Shown here piece by piece: positions 16,782 to 25,549 of a stretch of 29,508 nt of DNA. Positions within the stretch are counted from its first letter, which is position 1. The number at the start of each line of letters is the position of its first letter. Both the position numbers and the translations under genes were made by a program. A model generated the notes under the pieces. It worked only from the letters and a program-made list of their open reading frames with translations. It was not told the DNA's origin and did no database searches. This stretch comes from DATKCF01 sp035513345 (GTDB taxonomy: Bacteria > Gemmatimonadota > Gemmatimonadetes > Longimicrobiales > RSA9). The stretch covers positions 1 through 29,508 of the forward strand of contig DATKCF010000015.1 of NCBI GenBank assembly GCA_035513345.1, given 5' to 3'.

Positions 16782-17078
16782 TCACTCCGCTCCTGTCCGG
16801 GAAGTCGGTGCGGCCAGCTTGCGCTGAAACTCAAGCTCATCGACCAGCCTCGCCACTTCGTCCTTGATGTTGGATACGCTCTGCACTTCCTGCTCGAGCA
16901 GGGCAAGACGCCGCTCGACGAGCTGGATCGCTTCCGTTTTCGCCGAGGAGTCACGCAGCTTTGCGATGCTTTCCACGATCGGCTTCATGGCGAAACGCGC
17001 AGTGAAGCCGGCGATCGGGATCAGAAACATCAGCGATCCCATGATGATCGCGATGATGGCCGTGTAGTCCGGTGTCAT
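16782..17078 (-). CDS. single-pass membrane protein with coiled coil, 98 aa
   Basis: One N-terminal hydrophobic helix (IIAIIMGSLMFLIPIAGF) is followed by a heptad-patterned segment (residues about 45-85: LVERRLALLEQEVQSVSN then VARLVDELEFQRKL). GGGAG sits six bases before the ATG. No family is recognised beyond a general resemblance to small membrane-anchored coiled-coil proteins. It opens the operon that runs through YbjQ and the 150-aa membrane protein to psd. Confidence 0.75.
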   Translation of the reverse strand: MTPDYTAIIAIIMGSLMFLIPIAGFTARFAMKPIVESIAKLRDSSAKTEAIQLVERRLALLEQEVQSVSNIKDEVARLVDELEFQRKLAAPTSRTGAE

Positions 17079-17135
17079 CGGTCTCCCGTGTTCGGTCAGC
17101 GCGGGCCGCTCGTCGTGTGCCGCCCGGAACCTACC

Positions 17136-18116
17136 CTACGGTGCCTGCACGCCTGCCGGTTTCCTGGCGGCGATCTCGGCTTCCGCAGCAATATAGCCGA
17201 ACGCGGCCCAGCCGGTCTGCTCGACGATGCGGCGGAAGAGGCGGTCGGCAGCCGCGGTGTCGCCTTCGACCAGCAGCCAGTTGGCGACACCGTAGCCATA
17301 CGTCGCGAGCTGGACCGGATCGTCGGTTTCCGCGCTCAGCAGCGAATCGCTCGCCAGCTCGCCGCGGTACATCAGCAGGCGTCGGTGGTACGCGGTGTTC
17401 TCGAGGATCGTCATGTCGGCGCGGATCGGGTCGAGCACGGCCGCCGCCTCGGCATCGCGGCCGAGCCTGCGGTACGTCATGTAGAGCCAGTCGCTGGTCG
17501 CGACACGCATGTCATCGTTCGTCGATGCCCGATGCGACTCGATCCAGGCGGGCAGCGCCGCCTCGAAATCGTGCTTCAGGTAGTGCGCAAGCGCGAGATG
17601 GTACCAGATGTTGCCATTCAGGGTGCTGACCGGAATGCCGGCCGCGTTCGGCGCGCCGTCCGGCTCGACCTCGTCCTGCCTCCCGCGGATCAGGGCAGCC
17701 GCGCGGTCGAGGTCGCTGATCGCATTGTCGAACTCGCGGACGGTGATGTAGCGGTGTCCACGGTGGCGGTACATGCGCGCATCATCCGGGTGTGCCAGAA
17801 CGCCCCGCGTGAACACCTCGATGGCGTCACGGTACCGGCTCAGATACGCCAGCCGTCGGCCCAGCCATATGATGCTGTCGGCATCCTCCGGCGCGCGCTC
17901 GTACGCGGACTGCGCCGCCGCGAGGTTCGCCTCGAGGCGCATCCTCGCGTCATCGCCGAGAGCCGGCCGGACCAGCGGATCGCCGAGCAGCGAGATCGCC
18001 TCGACATCGGGCAACTCGATAGCTGCGGACGTGTCGGCCGATCCGGAATCCGCATCCGTCCCGCCACAACCGGCCACGATTACACACGTCAGAACAGGGA
18101 ATGCGACACGTCTCAT
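17136..18116 (-). CDS. TPR-repeat lipoprotein
   Basis: A 326-residue lipoprotein. The signal peptide ends VIVAGC (Cys17). Residues about 60-150 hold tetratricopeptide-like helices (ANLAAAQSAYERAPEDADSI, LGRRLAYLSRYRDAIEVFTR, AFDNAISDLDRAAAL-type pattern), with further degenerate repeats to the C-terminus (LAHYLKHDFEAALPAW, GDTAAADRLFRRIVEQ). TPRs bind peptides or proteins, so it is probably an adaptor in the envelope. Its ATG overlaps the stop of the LVIVD/Ig gene as ATGA, which ties it to that protein in expression and probably in function. It is the last gene of the PadR-ADOP-LVIVD run. Confidence 0.85.
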   Translation of the reverse strand: MRRVAFPVLTCVIVAGCGGTDADSGSADTSAAIELPDVEAISLLGDPLVRPALGDDARMRLEANLAAAQSAYERAPEDADSIIWLGRRLAYLSRYRDAIEVFTRGVLAHPDDARMYRHRGHRYITVREFDNAISDLDRAAALIRGRQDEVEPDGAPNAAGIPVSTLNGNIWYHLALAHYLKHDFEAALPAWIESHRASTNDDMRVATSDWLYMTYRRLGRDAEAAAVLDPIRADMTILENTAYHRRLLMYRGELASDSLLSAETDDPVQLATYGYGVANWLLVEGDTAAADRLFRRIVEQTGWAAFGYIAAEAEIAARKPAGVQAP

Positions 18117-20161
18117 GACACCTCCCGGCGCTTCGGCAGCATCCTCGCGGCCCAGAGCCCGCTGTAGTGGTCGGCGAAGAATATGTGGCCGTCGTACGGC
18201 TGCGCACCCCAGACCATCGCGGCGTTCGCAATGAACCCGTCGGGATCGTACGACTTGAACACCGCGATCTCGCGACCCTGTTCGGCAAGGTTGCCGAGCA
18301 GCTCGCCCGAGATGTCCACCATACGCACGCCGCCCTCATAGTACGCGGCGAACAGGATGTCGTCCTCGATCCAGATGTTGTGCGTTCCGAACTCGCTGAC
18401 CTCGTAACGCGCGACGTCCGCGGGGTTCATCGGGTCGGTCACATCGATCACGTGGTAGTAGCCCGACGTTACTTCGGGAATGCCACCCCTGCCGCCCTGG
18501 TCCGGCGGCCCCCGCCACGCCGCGCCTTCGCCGCGACCAATGATCTCGTCACCAAGGAACAGGTACGTGCGGCCTGACGACTCCTGGCGATACGGGAACG
18601 CGGCATGCGTCCGACCGACCGGGTACGGGATGCTCGTGACGAACACCGGATTGTGCGGCGAACCGCCCCACCGGCCGTTGCCGACATCCACGATCACGAC
18701 GCCCGTCTGCCATTCGCTCGTGTACGCCAGCCCGTCCTCGACCCAGACGTCGTGAACGCGCGAATCCGGGTGGTCGTACTCAGCGGCAAACTTCGGCGCC
18801 GCGATGTCGCGTACGTCGATGATGATGAACTTCTCGCCGTTCGACAGTGCATAGAGGTAGTCGTTGGTGGCGAACATGTTGTGCACGCCGCCCGTAACGT
18901 CATCGTAGCGCGACGCGATCGTCGGGTGCGCCGGGTCGCTCAGATCGAGGATGACCAGACCATTGCGGCGGTCCGACGCGCCCTCGCGCGATATCGCGGC
19001 GTACCGGCCGTCGGGCGAGACCTTCACGTCGTTGACGGTGCGCGCGTCCACGCGGACGGAGTCGGTCTTCACGATGGTCGAGGGATCGGTCACATCCCAG
19101 AAGTACGCCCAGCCGTCAGCGCCCCACGTACCGGTAACCGCGTAGTCGCGGCCGTCCAGACCCTGCCAGACCCAGAGGTCCGATGTATGCACGTCGCGCA
19201 CGGGGCCGTGACCGACGAACTCGATCTCGCGGACCGCATCACGCGGCCGGACGTCGATCGCCGTGCGTGCGACCAGCGGGCCGACGAACGCCGACACGAT
19301 ATACGTGCCCGGAACCTCGCCGACGAAGCGGTCGCCGCGGATGATGCCGGCGGCGCCGGGCGCCCGGATCGAATCGTCCGGTGTGAACGTGAACGTGTAC
19401 TCGACCGGCGCATCGGTCAGTACCGAGCCAGCAGCCGTCAACGTGCGGGCGTCGAGCGTGACGACATCGCCGGTCCGCACGCCGGTCGCGCCGGCCACGA
19501 GGCGGAGCGACGTGCCGGGAAACGCGCGCACATCGTGTGTGACCGAACCGCCTCGCCCGTCCACCGCCGCGGTGATGGTCACGGAGCCGGCCGCGTGTGC
19601 GGTGACGTTGCCGAACCGGTCGACCGTCGCGACTGCGGGATCGGAGCTCGACCACGCGATGTCCGGACGCGGCCGCTCGCTGCCATCGCCGTGGAACGCC
19701 GCGGCGGTGTGTCGCAGCGTGGTCGAAGTGTACAGCACGTGGTCCGTTGTCTTCACATCGACGCGCGCGACCGCCGGCCAGGCCACGACCACGGGTACTT
19801 CGAGCGTAACGGGCTGACGTTCTGCTTCAGGCGGCAGAACGACGGTAGCGACGATCAGGTTCGCGCCCGCGCTGATGGCCATCACGGAGTCGCCGCGCAC
19901 GAGGACTGCGCCAACGCCCGACCGGCGGGCGGTCACCCGAACGACGGCATCCTCGACGGCGATGCCGTTCGCGTCCAGCGCGATCACGCGGAACGCGACG
20001 GCACGGCCGGCCGTGATGCGCAGCTCGGCTGGTTCCGCTCTCAGGCTGGCGACGCGCAGGCCCGCTTCGAGCGAGCCCTGCTGCCGCGCGAACAACGGCT
20101 GCGCCGCGACGATGGAAAGCAGGAGCGCCGGCAGGACCGGCGTGCGAAGGGCGCGCACCAT
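18113..20161 (-). CDS. secreted Ig-like/LVIVD-repeat beta-propeller protein (copy 1)
   Basis: A 682-residue exported protein. Signal peptide: LPALLLSIVAAQPLFA. Residues about 30-320 are all-beta Ig-like/BIG_2-type modules (for example AWSSSDPAVATVDRFGNVTA). Residues about 340-680 are LVIVD-type propeller blades: VKVSPDGRYAAISREGASDR, NGLVILDLSDPAHPTIASRY, GVHNMFATNDYLYAL, FIIIDVRDIAAPKF, GVVIVDVGNG and YYHVIDVTDPMNPADVARY. LVIVD proteins are surface or periplasmic; no reaction is known. It is a close paralogue of the protein at 23543-25549, with the same domain order. GAGGAA precedes the ATG. It lies 87 bp after the ADOP permease and is coupled to the TPR lipoprotein. Confidence 0.88.
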   Translation of the reverse strand: MVRALRTPVLPALLLSIVAAQPLFARQQGSLEAGLRVASLRAEPAELRITAGRAVAFRVIALDANGIAVEDAVVRVTARRSGVGAVLVRGDSVMAISAGANLIVATVVLPPEAERQPVTLEVPVVVAWPAVARVDVKTTDHVLYTSTTLRHTAAAFHGDGSERPRPDIAWSSSDPAVATVDRFGNVTAHAAGSVTITAAVDGRGGSVTHDVRAFPGTSLRLVAGATGVRTGDVVTLDARTLTAAGSVLTDAPVEYTFTFTPDDSIRAPGAAGIIRGDRFVGEVPGTYIVSAFVGPLVARTAIDVRPRDAVREIEFVGHGPVRDVHTSDLWVWQGLDGRDYAVTGTWGADGWAYFWDVTDPSTIVKTDSVRVDARTVNDVKVSPDGRYAAISREGASDRRNGLVILDLSDPAHPTIASRYDDVTGGVHNMFATNDYLYALSNGEKFIIIDVRDIAAPKFAAEYDHPDSRVHDVWVEDGLAYTSEWQTGVVIVDVGNGRWGGSPHNPVFVTSIPYPVGRTHAAFPYRQESSGRTYLFLGDEIIGRGEGAAWRGPPDQGGRGGIPEVTSGYYHVIDVTDPMNPADVARYEVSEFGTHNIWIEDDILFAAYYEGGVRMVDISGELLGNLAEQGREIAVFKSYDPDGFIANAAMVWGAQPYDGHIFFADHYSGLWAARMLPKRREVS

Positions 20162-20248
20162 GGCATTTCCTCGACTGACAGTGGTCTCGAAACCTGCAGC
20201 AGAGGATAATCGTGGAGCGCGCCCGCGGCCATAGCGGGAGGGCGTGAC

Positions 20249-23002
20249 CTACTCGTGCCGGAGCGCGACCGTCGGTTCGACGCGCATTGCGCGACGTGCG
20301 GGCAGCCAGCTCGCGACGAGGACGACGACGAGCAGTGTCGCCGCACCGATGATGTACGTCCCGCCATCGAGGCGGCCGATTCCGTACAGGCGGGATTCGA
20401 GGACCCGGCTCAGCCAGGCACCGGCGAGAAGGCCCGGCACGAGGCCGAGCGCCGACAGCAGCAGTCCGCTCCCTACGACGGCCGCCAGCGTGCGGCGCGG
20501 CTGCGCGCCGAGCGCACTGCGGATCCCGATCTCGCGGGTCCGGCGCGTAACCGCGAGGGCCAGAACACCGTACAGGCCGATTGCCGCCAGCAGCAGGCCG
20601 AACGCCGCAAGCCCGAGCGCGAGCGTGGCGACGAGCCGCTGTTCTGCGAGCAGCGACCGGATCTCGTCGTGCCACGTCCTCAGCCCGTGCACCGGAAGAG
20701 TCGGATCCAGCCCGCCTACCAGATCGCGGATCGCCGGCGACGTAGCGCTGAGCGGCTGACTCGTGCGCACGTACACTGTGAATCGGCCGATGTCGAAGCC
20801 CTGGGCCCACGGCAGGAAGACGTACTCCCGCGATGCGTCGGACGGCCGCTCGAGGCGAGCGTCGCGCACCACGCCGACCACGCGCACGGGCTGATCCTCC
20901 GATCCGAGACGCCGATGAACGATGCGCCCGATCACGTCTGATGGCGAAAGGCCCGGGTACGCGGACCTCGCCGCTGACTCGTTCAGGATCGCGACACGGT
21001 CAGTCGTGGACCATGTCTCGCCATCCTGGAATGGGCGACCCGCAATGAACTCGATGCCGAGTGTCTCGAACAGGGCCGGCGTCACCATGAAGCTTCGCGC
21101 CGTTACGCGACCCGTCTCCCATTCGGCGGCCGGGTGCTTGATCGAAAGGGGCACGTGCAGCAGCTCGAACGGAGGCGACCACACCGCGCCGACCGACGCG
21201 ATGTCGGCGCGCGCCGCCAGCCCGGCAGTCACGTCGCGCACGAGCGCCGTCGTGGCTCCGTGATCGTAGCCCTGAAGACCGGGATCGAGCGCGAACGCGA
21301 CCACACCCGTGTCGTCCACACCGAGATCCACACGACGCAGATTGTCCAGCGTCCGGGCCAGCAGCACACCGCCGATGAGCAGCACGACCGACAGCGTTAC
21401 CTGCGCCACGACGAGCGCCCGCCCCATGCGGTTCATCGCGCGATCCACGCCACGACCCGCGCGCAGGACCGAAGCCGCTCGCTCGCGTCGCGACAGCAGT
21501 GCCGGCAGCAGCCCGGCCAGCACACCCGCCAGCACTCCCGCCAGGATCGTGAACGCGACGACGCGTCCGTCCAGCGACACGCCGTCCAGCGGAACGCCGA
21601 GCAACCCCAGCCCGCTCGCGCGCAGTCCACCGATCGCACCCGCGCCGAGGATCACCCCGAGAGCGCCACCGGCGAGGCCGACCAGCGCGCTCTCGATGAT
21701 CCGCTCGACCGCGACCGCAGCGCCGCTCGCACCCAGCGCCCGGCGTACCATGATGGCGCTGCTCAAAGACGCTGCACGTGCCAGACCCAGGTTCGTGATG
21801 TTCGCGCACGCGAGCAGCAGCAGCAGCGCCGCTGAACCGGCCAGAATCGAAAGCGTCCTCGACGTAGGCGAGCGCAGCGATGGCGCCAGGCCGACGCCGG
21901 GGAACGCCCGGAACGTGAAATGTGTCGCCAGAAAGGAGTGCTCCTCACCCGCCTTCTCCAGGCGGATCGCCTCCATCAGGGCGTTCATCTCCGCTTCGAC
22001 CGCGTTGACGGAAGCACCAGCCGTCGGCCGGCCGATCATCGTCGACCACACCTGCCTCCCGCTGCGTCGCAGGATCTGCGGGTCGTGCAGGAGATCCGGC
22101 AGGGCGCCACCGGGAAGCCACAGCTCCATCGCGCCGGGCAACGCTTCGCCGCGGAAACCCGGTTCCGTCACACCAATGACAGTGTAGCGATGGCCGTTGA
22201 CAACCAGCTCCGCGCCGACCGCCAGCTCGGCGGCGCGCCAGTGGCGGCTCGCGTACCGCTCGCTCAGAACCAGCACATGAGGCTGCTCGCTGCCGTCCGC
22301 TTCCGCGGCCGTGAACGGACGGCCCGCAAGCATCCGCACACCGAGCACATCGAAATACGCGCCCGTCACTACCTGCCCGCGTACCCGCTCCGGAACGCCG
22401 CCGACCCGCGCGATGTGAACATTCTGCTCGGTCGCACCCGCCATCCCGGACAACAACCGCGTCCTGTCGACAAGCACCCCGAGGTCCGGCTCCGAGATCG
22501 GCCACGATGCACCAACCGCCTGGACACTCCCGAGAAGGATCGTGACCAGCTCGTCCGGCCGCTCCACACCCGGAACCGGCCGCAGCAACGACCAGTTCGC
22601 TACAGCGTGGATCGACGAGACGCCGGCAACACCGATGCCCAGCGTCGCGATCGACGCGACCGCGTACAGCGGCGCGCGACGCAACCCGCGCAACCCCGAA
22701 CGGGCGGTGCGCCAGGCCGCTGCGCCGCGTATCCAGCGGCTCCGCCTCGCTCGATCACAGGACATGCGCACACCCGCGCCACGTCCCCGATCCGCGCTTC
22801 CGATGGCGTACGCGGCCAGCCGTACCGCAAAGCTCGGTATCTGCGCCGCATACCACGAGTCCGCCCGAATCCGGCCATACCGCGCGGCACGCCGCGCGTA
22901 CAGCACGTCCAGCTCGGTCAGCACCGAATCCCGGTCGCGCGCCGGCAACAGCGAACCCAGCGCACGGCGCAACCAGCCCGGAGGTCCGACACTCTCCGCC
23001 AT
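20249..23002 (-). CDS. ABC transporter permease, ADOP family
   Basis: A 917-residue permease of the 'acidobacterial duplicated orphan permease' type: two MacB-like halves in one chain with no ATPase beside it. After a cytoplasmic leader with a PadR-linked charged segment, the first helix is at about 100-125 (LYAVASIATLGIGVAGVSSI). A MacB periplasmic core follows (GVPERVRGQVVTGAYFDVLG, MLAGRPF), then an FtsX block (LLLLLACANITNLGLARAA), a second core (MVTPALFETLGIEFIAGRPF) and a final FtsX block (ALAVTRRTREIGIRSALGAQ) ending LPARRAMRVEPTVALRHE. It should work as a mechanotransmission or extrusion permease with an ATPase encoded elsewhere. ATG 23002 overlaps the PadR stop by one base (TGATG). 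Confidence 0.93.
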   Translation of the reverse strand: MAESVGPPGWLRRALGSLLPARDRDSVLTELDVLYARRAARYGRIRADSWYAAQIPSFAVRLAAYAIGSADRGRGAGVRMSCDRARRSRWIRGAAAWRTARSGLRGLRRAPLYAVASIATLGIGVAGVSSIHAVANWSLLRPVPGVERPDELVTILLGSVQAVGASWPISEPDLGVLVDRTRLLSGMAGATEQNVHIARVGGVPERVRGQVVTGAYFDVLGVRMLAGRPFTAAEADGSEQPHVLVLSERYASRHWRAAELAVGAELVVNGHRYTVIGVTEPGFRGEALPGAMELWLPGGALPDLLHDPQILRRSGRQVWSTMIGRPTAGASVNAVEAEMNALMEAIRLEKAGEEHSFLATHFTFRAFPGVGLAPSLRSPTSRTLSILAGSAALLLLLACANITNLGLARAASLSSAIMVRRALGASGAAVAVERIIESALVGLAGGALGVILGAGAIGGLRASGLGLLGVPLDGVSLDGRVVAFTILAGVLAGVLAGLLPALLSRRERAASVLRAGRGVDRAMNRMGRALVVAQVTLSVVLLIGGVLLARTLDNLRRVDLGVDDTGVVAFALDPGLQGYDHGATTALVRDVTAGLAARADIASVGAVWSPPFELLHVPLSIKHPAAEWETGRVTARSFMVTPALFETLGIEFIAGRPFQDGETWSTTDRVAILNESAARSAYPGLSPSDVIGRIVHRRLGSEDQPVRVVGVVRDARLERPSDASREYVFLPWAQGFDIGRFTVYVRTSQPLSATSPAIRDLVGGLDPTLPVHGLRTWHDEIRSLLAEQRLVATLALGLAAFGLLLAAIGLYGVLALAVTRRTREIGIRSALGAQPRRTLAAVVGSGLLLSALGLVPGLLAGAWLSRVLESRLYGIGRLDGGTYIIGAATLLVVVLVASWLPARRAMRVEPTVALRHE

Positions 23003-23328
23003 CAGTCCTCCGCCAGCAGCATCTCGAGTCCGCTCCACAGCCGCAGAAAACGCGACCGCGATCTGCGCAACACCACCAACCCTTCCTCCGTCACCTCGAA
23101 GTACCGTCTCTCCCGCGTCCCCCCTGCACCCTCCGCCAACCGCATCTCCGACTCGACCAGCCCGTTCTCCTCCAGCCGGCGAAGCGCGATGTAGACCGCC
23201 GCCGGCGCCACGTCACGTTCGATCAGCTGCTCCAGCGCCAGCACGATCTCCGCGCTGTACGCGTCCGGTCCGAGATGAAGGGCCGCCAGCAGGACGTGGT
23301 GCTCGAATTCACCGAGAGCAGACTTCAT
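23002..23328 (-). CDS. PadR family transcriptional regulator
   Basis: A 108-residue winged-helix regulator. MKSALGEFEHHVLLAALHLG opens the DNA-binding domain. The signature VAPAAVYIALRRLEENGLVE is the recognition helix and wing, and RRYFEVTEEGLVVL closes the domain. It lacks the long C-terminal dimerisation domain of PadR-s2 members, as usual for those paired with ADOP permeases. ATG 23328 is preferred to the in-frame TTG 23379, which would add a polar leader. It is translationally coupled to the permease and probably represses its own operon through the palindrome at 23383-23393. Confidence 0.93.
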   Translation of the reverse strand: MKSALGEFEHHVLLAALHLGPDAYSAEIVLALEQLIERDVAPAAVYIALRRLEENGLVESEMRLAEGAGGTRERRYFEVTEEGLVVLRRSRSRFLRLWSGLEMLLAED

Positions 23329-23382
23329 CGCGTGGTCCGGGTTCGCGGCATGAGGCTCAGGCTGAGACCTTCGTTTCAACTA

Positions 23383-23393
23383 ACATTGTATGT
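23383..23393 (-). promoter_or_regulatory. PadR-type operator over a possible -10 element
   Basis: On the minus strand the sequence is ACAT-aca-ATGT, an exact 11-bp inverted repeat, 55 bp before the padR start. TACAAT inside it is one base from the consensus -10 box. PadR proteins bind ATGT/ACAT half-sites, so this may be an autoregulatory operator. The spacing of half-sites is shorter than in the best-studied PadR operators. Confidence 0.45.
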
Positions 23394-23498
23394 GGAAGTC
23401 GGATGCGCAAGGCGAAGGGGCGAACGGCACCGCCGCGCGCCCCCTCGAGATTGCCCCCCGGCCCTTGGCCCCTGGCCTGAGCCTCAGCCTCGAATGCG

Positions 23499-23537
23499 GT
23501 TCGGAGCGAACCGCGGAACCGGCGGTTCGCTCCGAAC
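23499..23537 (-). terminator. perfect 16-bp hairpin after the LVIVD copy-2 gene
   Basis: GTTCGGAGCGAACCGC (23499-23514) and GCGGTTCGCTCCGAAC (23522-23537) are exact reverse complements around a 7-base loop. The stem starts 5 bp past the stop of the gene. No T-run follows, so intrinsic termination would be weak; transcript-end protection or a dispersed palindromic repeat is also possible. Confidence 0.55.
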
Positions 23538-23542
23538 AGCGC

Positions 23543-25549
23543 TCACGACACCGGTCTCGTCGGCGGCGTCAGCTTCACGGCCCAGAGGCCGCTGTTGTAG
23601 TCGGAGAAGAAGACGAATCCCTTGTACGGCTGAGCGCCCCATGTGAAGGGCATGTTGGCACGCTGGCCGTCGGGGTCGAAGGCCTTGAAGACGGCGATCT
23701 CGCGGCCCTGGTTGGCAAGGTTGCCCATGAGCTGGCCGGAGACGTCGACGACGCGCATTCCGCCTTCGTAGTAGCCGGCGTAGAGCTTGTCATCCTCGAC
23801 CCAGAGGTTGTGGGAGCCGAACTCGGGCACCTCGTAGCGGGCGACGTCCTTCGGGTTTTCGGGGTCGGTGAAGTCGATGATGTGGTAGTAGCCGCTGGTG
23901 ACGGACAGCCGGCCGACGCTGGCACCGCTCCACGCGGCGCCTCGCCGGTTGAGGATCTCGTCGCCAAGGAAGAGATAGAACCTGCCGGTCTGTTCCTGAT
24001 GGTACGGGAACGCGGCGTGGGTTCTGCCGACCGGATACGGCACATTGGTGACGAAGACCGGCTTCTCGATGGTACCGCCCCATTTGCCGTTGCCGACATC
24101 GACGACAACGACGCCGGTGCCCCACTCGCTGGAATACGCGATGCCGTCATGCACCCATACGTCGTGGATGCTGGATTCGGGGTGGTCGTATTCGCTGACG
24201 TACTTCGGATTGGCGATGTCGCGCACGTCGATGATCACGTACTTGTCGCCGGCATCGAGAGCGAACAGATAATCGTTCGTGGCGAACATGTTGTGGACGC
24301 CGCCGGTGACATCATCGTACGTGGACGCGATGGTCGGGTGCGCAGGATTGGCGAGGTCGAGGATGACGACGCCGTTGCGGCGGTCCGAGGCGCCTTCGCG
24401 TGACAGCGCTGCGTAGCGGCCGTCAGGCGAGACCTTGACGTCGTTGACGGTTCGGGCGTCGACACGGATCGAGTCGGTCTTGCTGATGGTGCCGCCTGTG
24501 ACGTCCCAGAAGTAGGCCCAGCCGTCGCCGCCGTGGGTTCCGGTGACGGCGTAGTCGCGGCCGTCGACGCCCTCGAAGACCCAGAGGTCGGACGTATTGT
24601 AGCCGGTCTTTTCGCCCTGCCCCGAGACCGTGATCTCCTGGACGACCTGGCGAGGCCTGACGTCGACGACGCGGCGTGCGGTCGTTGTGCCGGTGCTGGC
24701 GATGAGCGTGTACTGGCCGGGCACTTCGGCAACGAAATGGCCGTCCTGGAGGAGGCCGGCTGCACCGGGCGCAGCGATCGAGTCGTCGGGTGTGAATGTG
24801 AACGTCCACGCGACGGGTGCGTCGTCCGTTGTGGTGCCATCGGCGGTGGTGGCACGGACGCCCAGTCGGATCACATCGCCGGTGCGCACGCGGTCCTCGG
24901 CGATGTCGATCGTGAGGCTTTGCGCGGGGAACACCACGGCGTCGTAGCTGCGAGTGACGGTCCTGTCGTCGACGCTGGCCGAGACAGTGAACGCGCCGGC
25001 GTCGAGCACGGACACGTTGCCCCAGCGGTCGACGGCCGCGACGGACGGGTCGGAGACCGACCACTGCGCTTCGGCGCCGCGCCGCTCGCTGCCATCGGCA
25101 TGGAACACGCGTACGGCGTGGTGCGCGCTCGAACCGACCCACATCCGGCCTTCGGGCTCGGCGACAATCTCGACACGATCGGCGGCCGGCCATGTCACGA
25201 CGACGGGAATCTCGAGGCGGACCGGCTGGCCGCCCGCATCAGGCGGCAGTACGACAGTGGCGTTGATCGAGAACTCGCCGGCGCTCAAGCCTGTAACCTG
25301 GCCATCAGTGACGGCGACAGCGCCTCGCCGGCCGCTGATGCGAAGCTGGGCGTCGACGGGGTTGCCCGCCTCGTCGAGTGCGACCACCTTGAGGGGCACG
25401 GTCTGGCCGACGGTCAAAGCCAGTTGCGCCGGTTCGGCCCGCAGCTGCGTGACTCTGAGTCCCGCCTCGAGATTCTGCGCCGCGGCCGCCGCGGGCAGGA
25501 CGAGGCATGCCAGTGCGAGCACGATGAGGGTGTTGCGCATTGATCGCAT
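23543..25549 (-). CDS. secreted Ig-like/LVIVD-repeat beta-propeller protein (copy 2)
   Basis: A 668-residue exported protein. MRSMRNTLIVLALACLVLPA is the signal peptide, with cleavage near AAAQ. As in copy 1, Ig-like beta modules come first (QWSVSDPSVAAVDRWGNVSV, FTFTPDDSIAAPGAAG), then LVIVD blades (DLWVFEGVDGRDYAVTG, NGVVILDLANPAHPTIAS, VIIDVRDIANPKYVSEYDHP, GYYHIIDFTDPENPKDVARY) to the C-terminus. Long stretches of the propeller are identical or nearly so to copy 1, for example DARTVNDVKVSPDGRYAA, while the Ig part has drifted. It lies upstream of padR with its own hairpin, and is divergent from the YncE-like gene. ATG 25549 has GGAG nine bases ahead. Substrate unknown. Confidence 0.88.
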   Translation of the reverse strand: MRSMRNTLIVLALACLVLPAAAAAQNLEAGLRVTQLRAEPAQLALTVGQTVPLKVVALDEAGNPVDAQLRISGRRGAVAVTDGQVTGLSAGEFSINATVVLPPDAGGQPVRLEIPVVVTWPAADRVEIVAEPEGRMWVGSSAHHAVRVFHADGSERRGAEAQWSVSDPSVAAVDRWGNVSVLDAGAFTVSASVDDRTVTRSYDAVVFPAQSLTIDIAEDRVRTGDVIRLGVRATTADGTTTDDAPVAWTFTFTPDDSIAAPGAAGLLQDGHFVAEVPGQYTLIASTGTTTARRVVDVRPRQVVQEITVSGQGEKTGYNTSDLWVFEGVDGRDYAVTGTHGGDGWAYFWDVTGGTISKTDSIRVDARTVNDVKVSPDGRYAALSREGASDRRNGVVILDLANPAHPTIASTYDDVTGGVHNMFATNDYLFALDAGDKYVIIDVRDIANPKYVSEYDHPESSIHDVWVHDGIAYSSEWGTGVVVVDVGNGKWGGTIEKPVFVTNVPYPVGRTHAAFPYHQEQTGRFYLFLGDEILNRRGAAWSGASVGRLSVTSGYYHIIDFTDPENPKDVARYEVPEFGSHNLWVEDDKLYAGYYEGGMRVVDVSGQLMGNLANQGREIAVFKAFDPDGQRANMPFTWGAQPYKGFVFFSDYNSGLWAVKLTPPTRPVS

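Noticed and set aside
18605..20209. 534-codon plus-strand frame opposite LVIVD copy 1
   Set aside because: The same region encodes a full signal peptide plus Ig/LVIVD protein on the minus strand, and a similar antisense frame appears opposite copy 2, which reflects codon structure.
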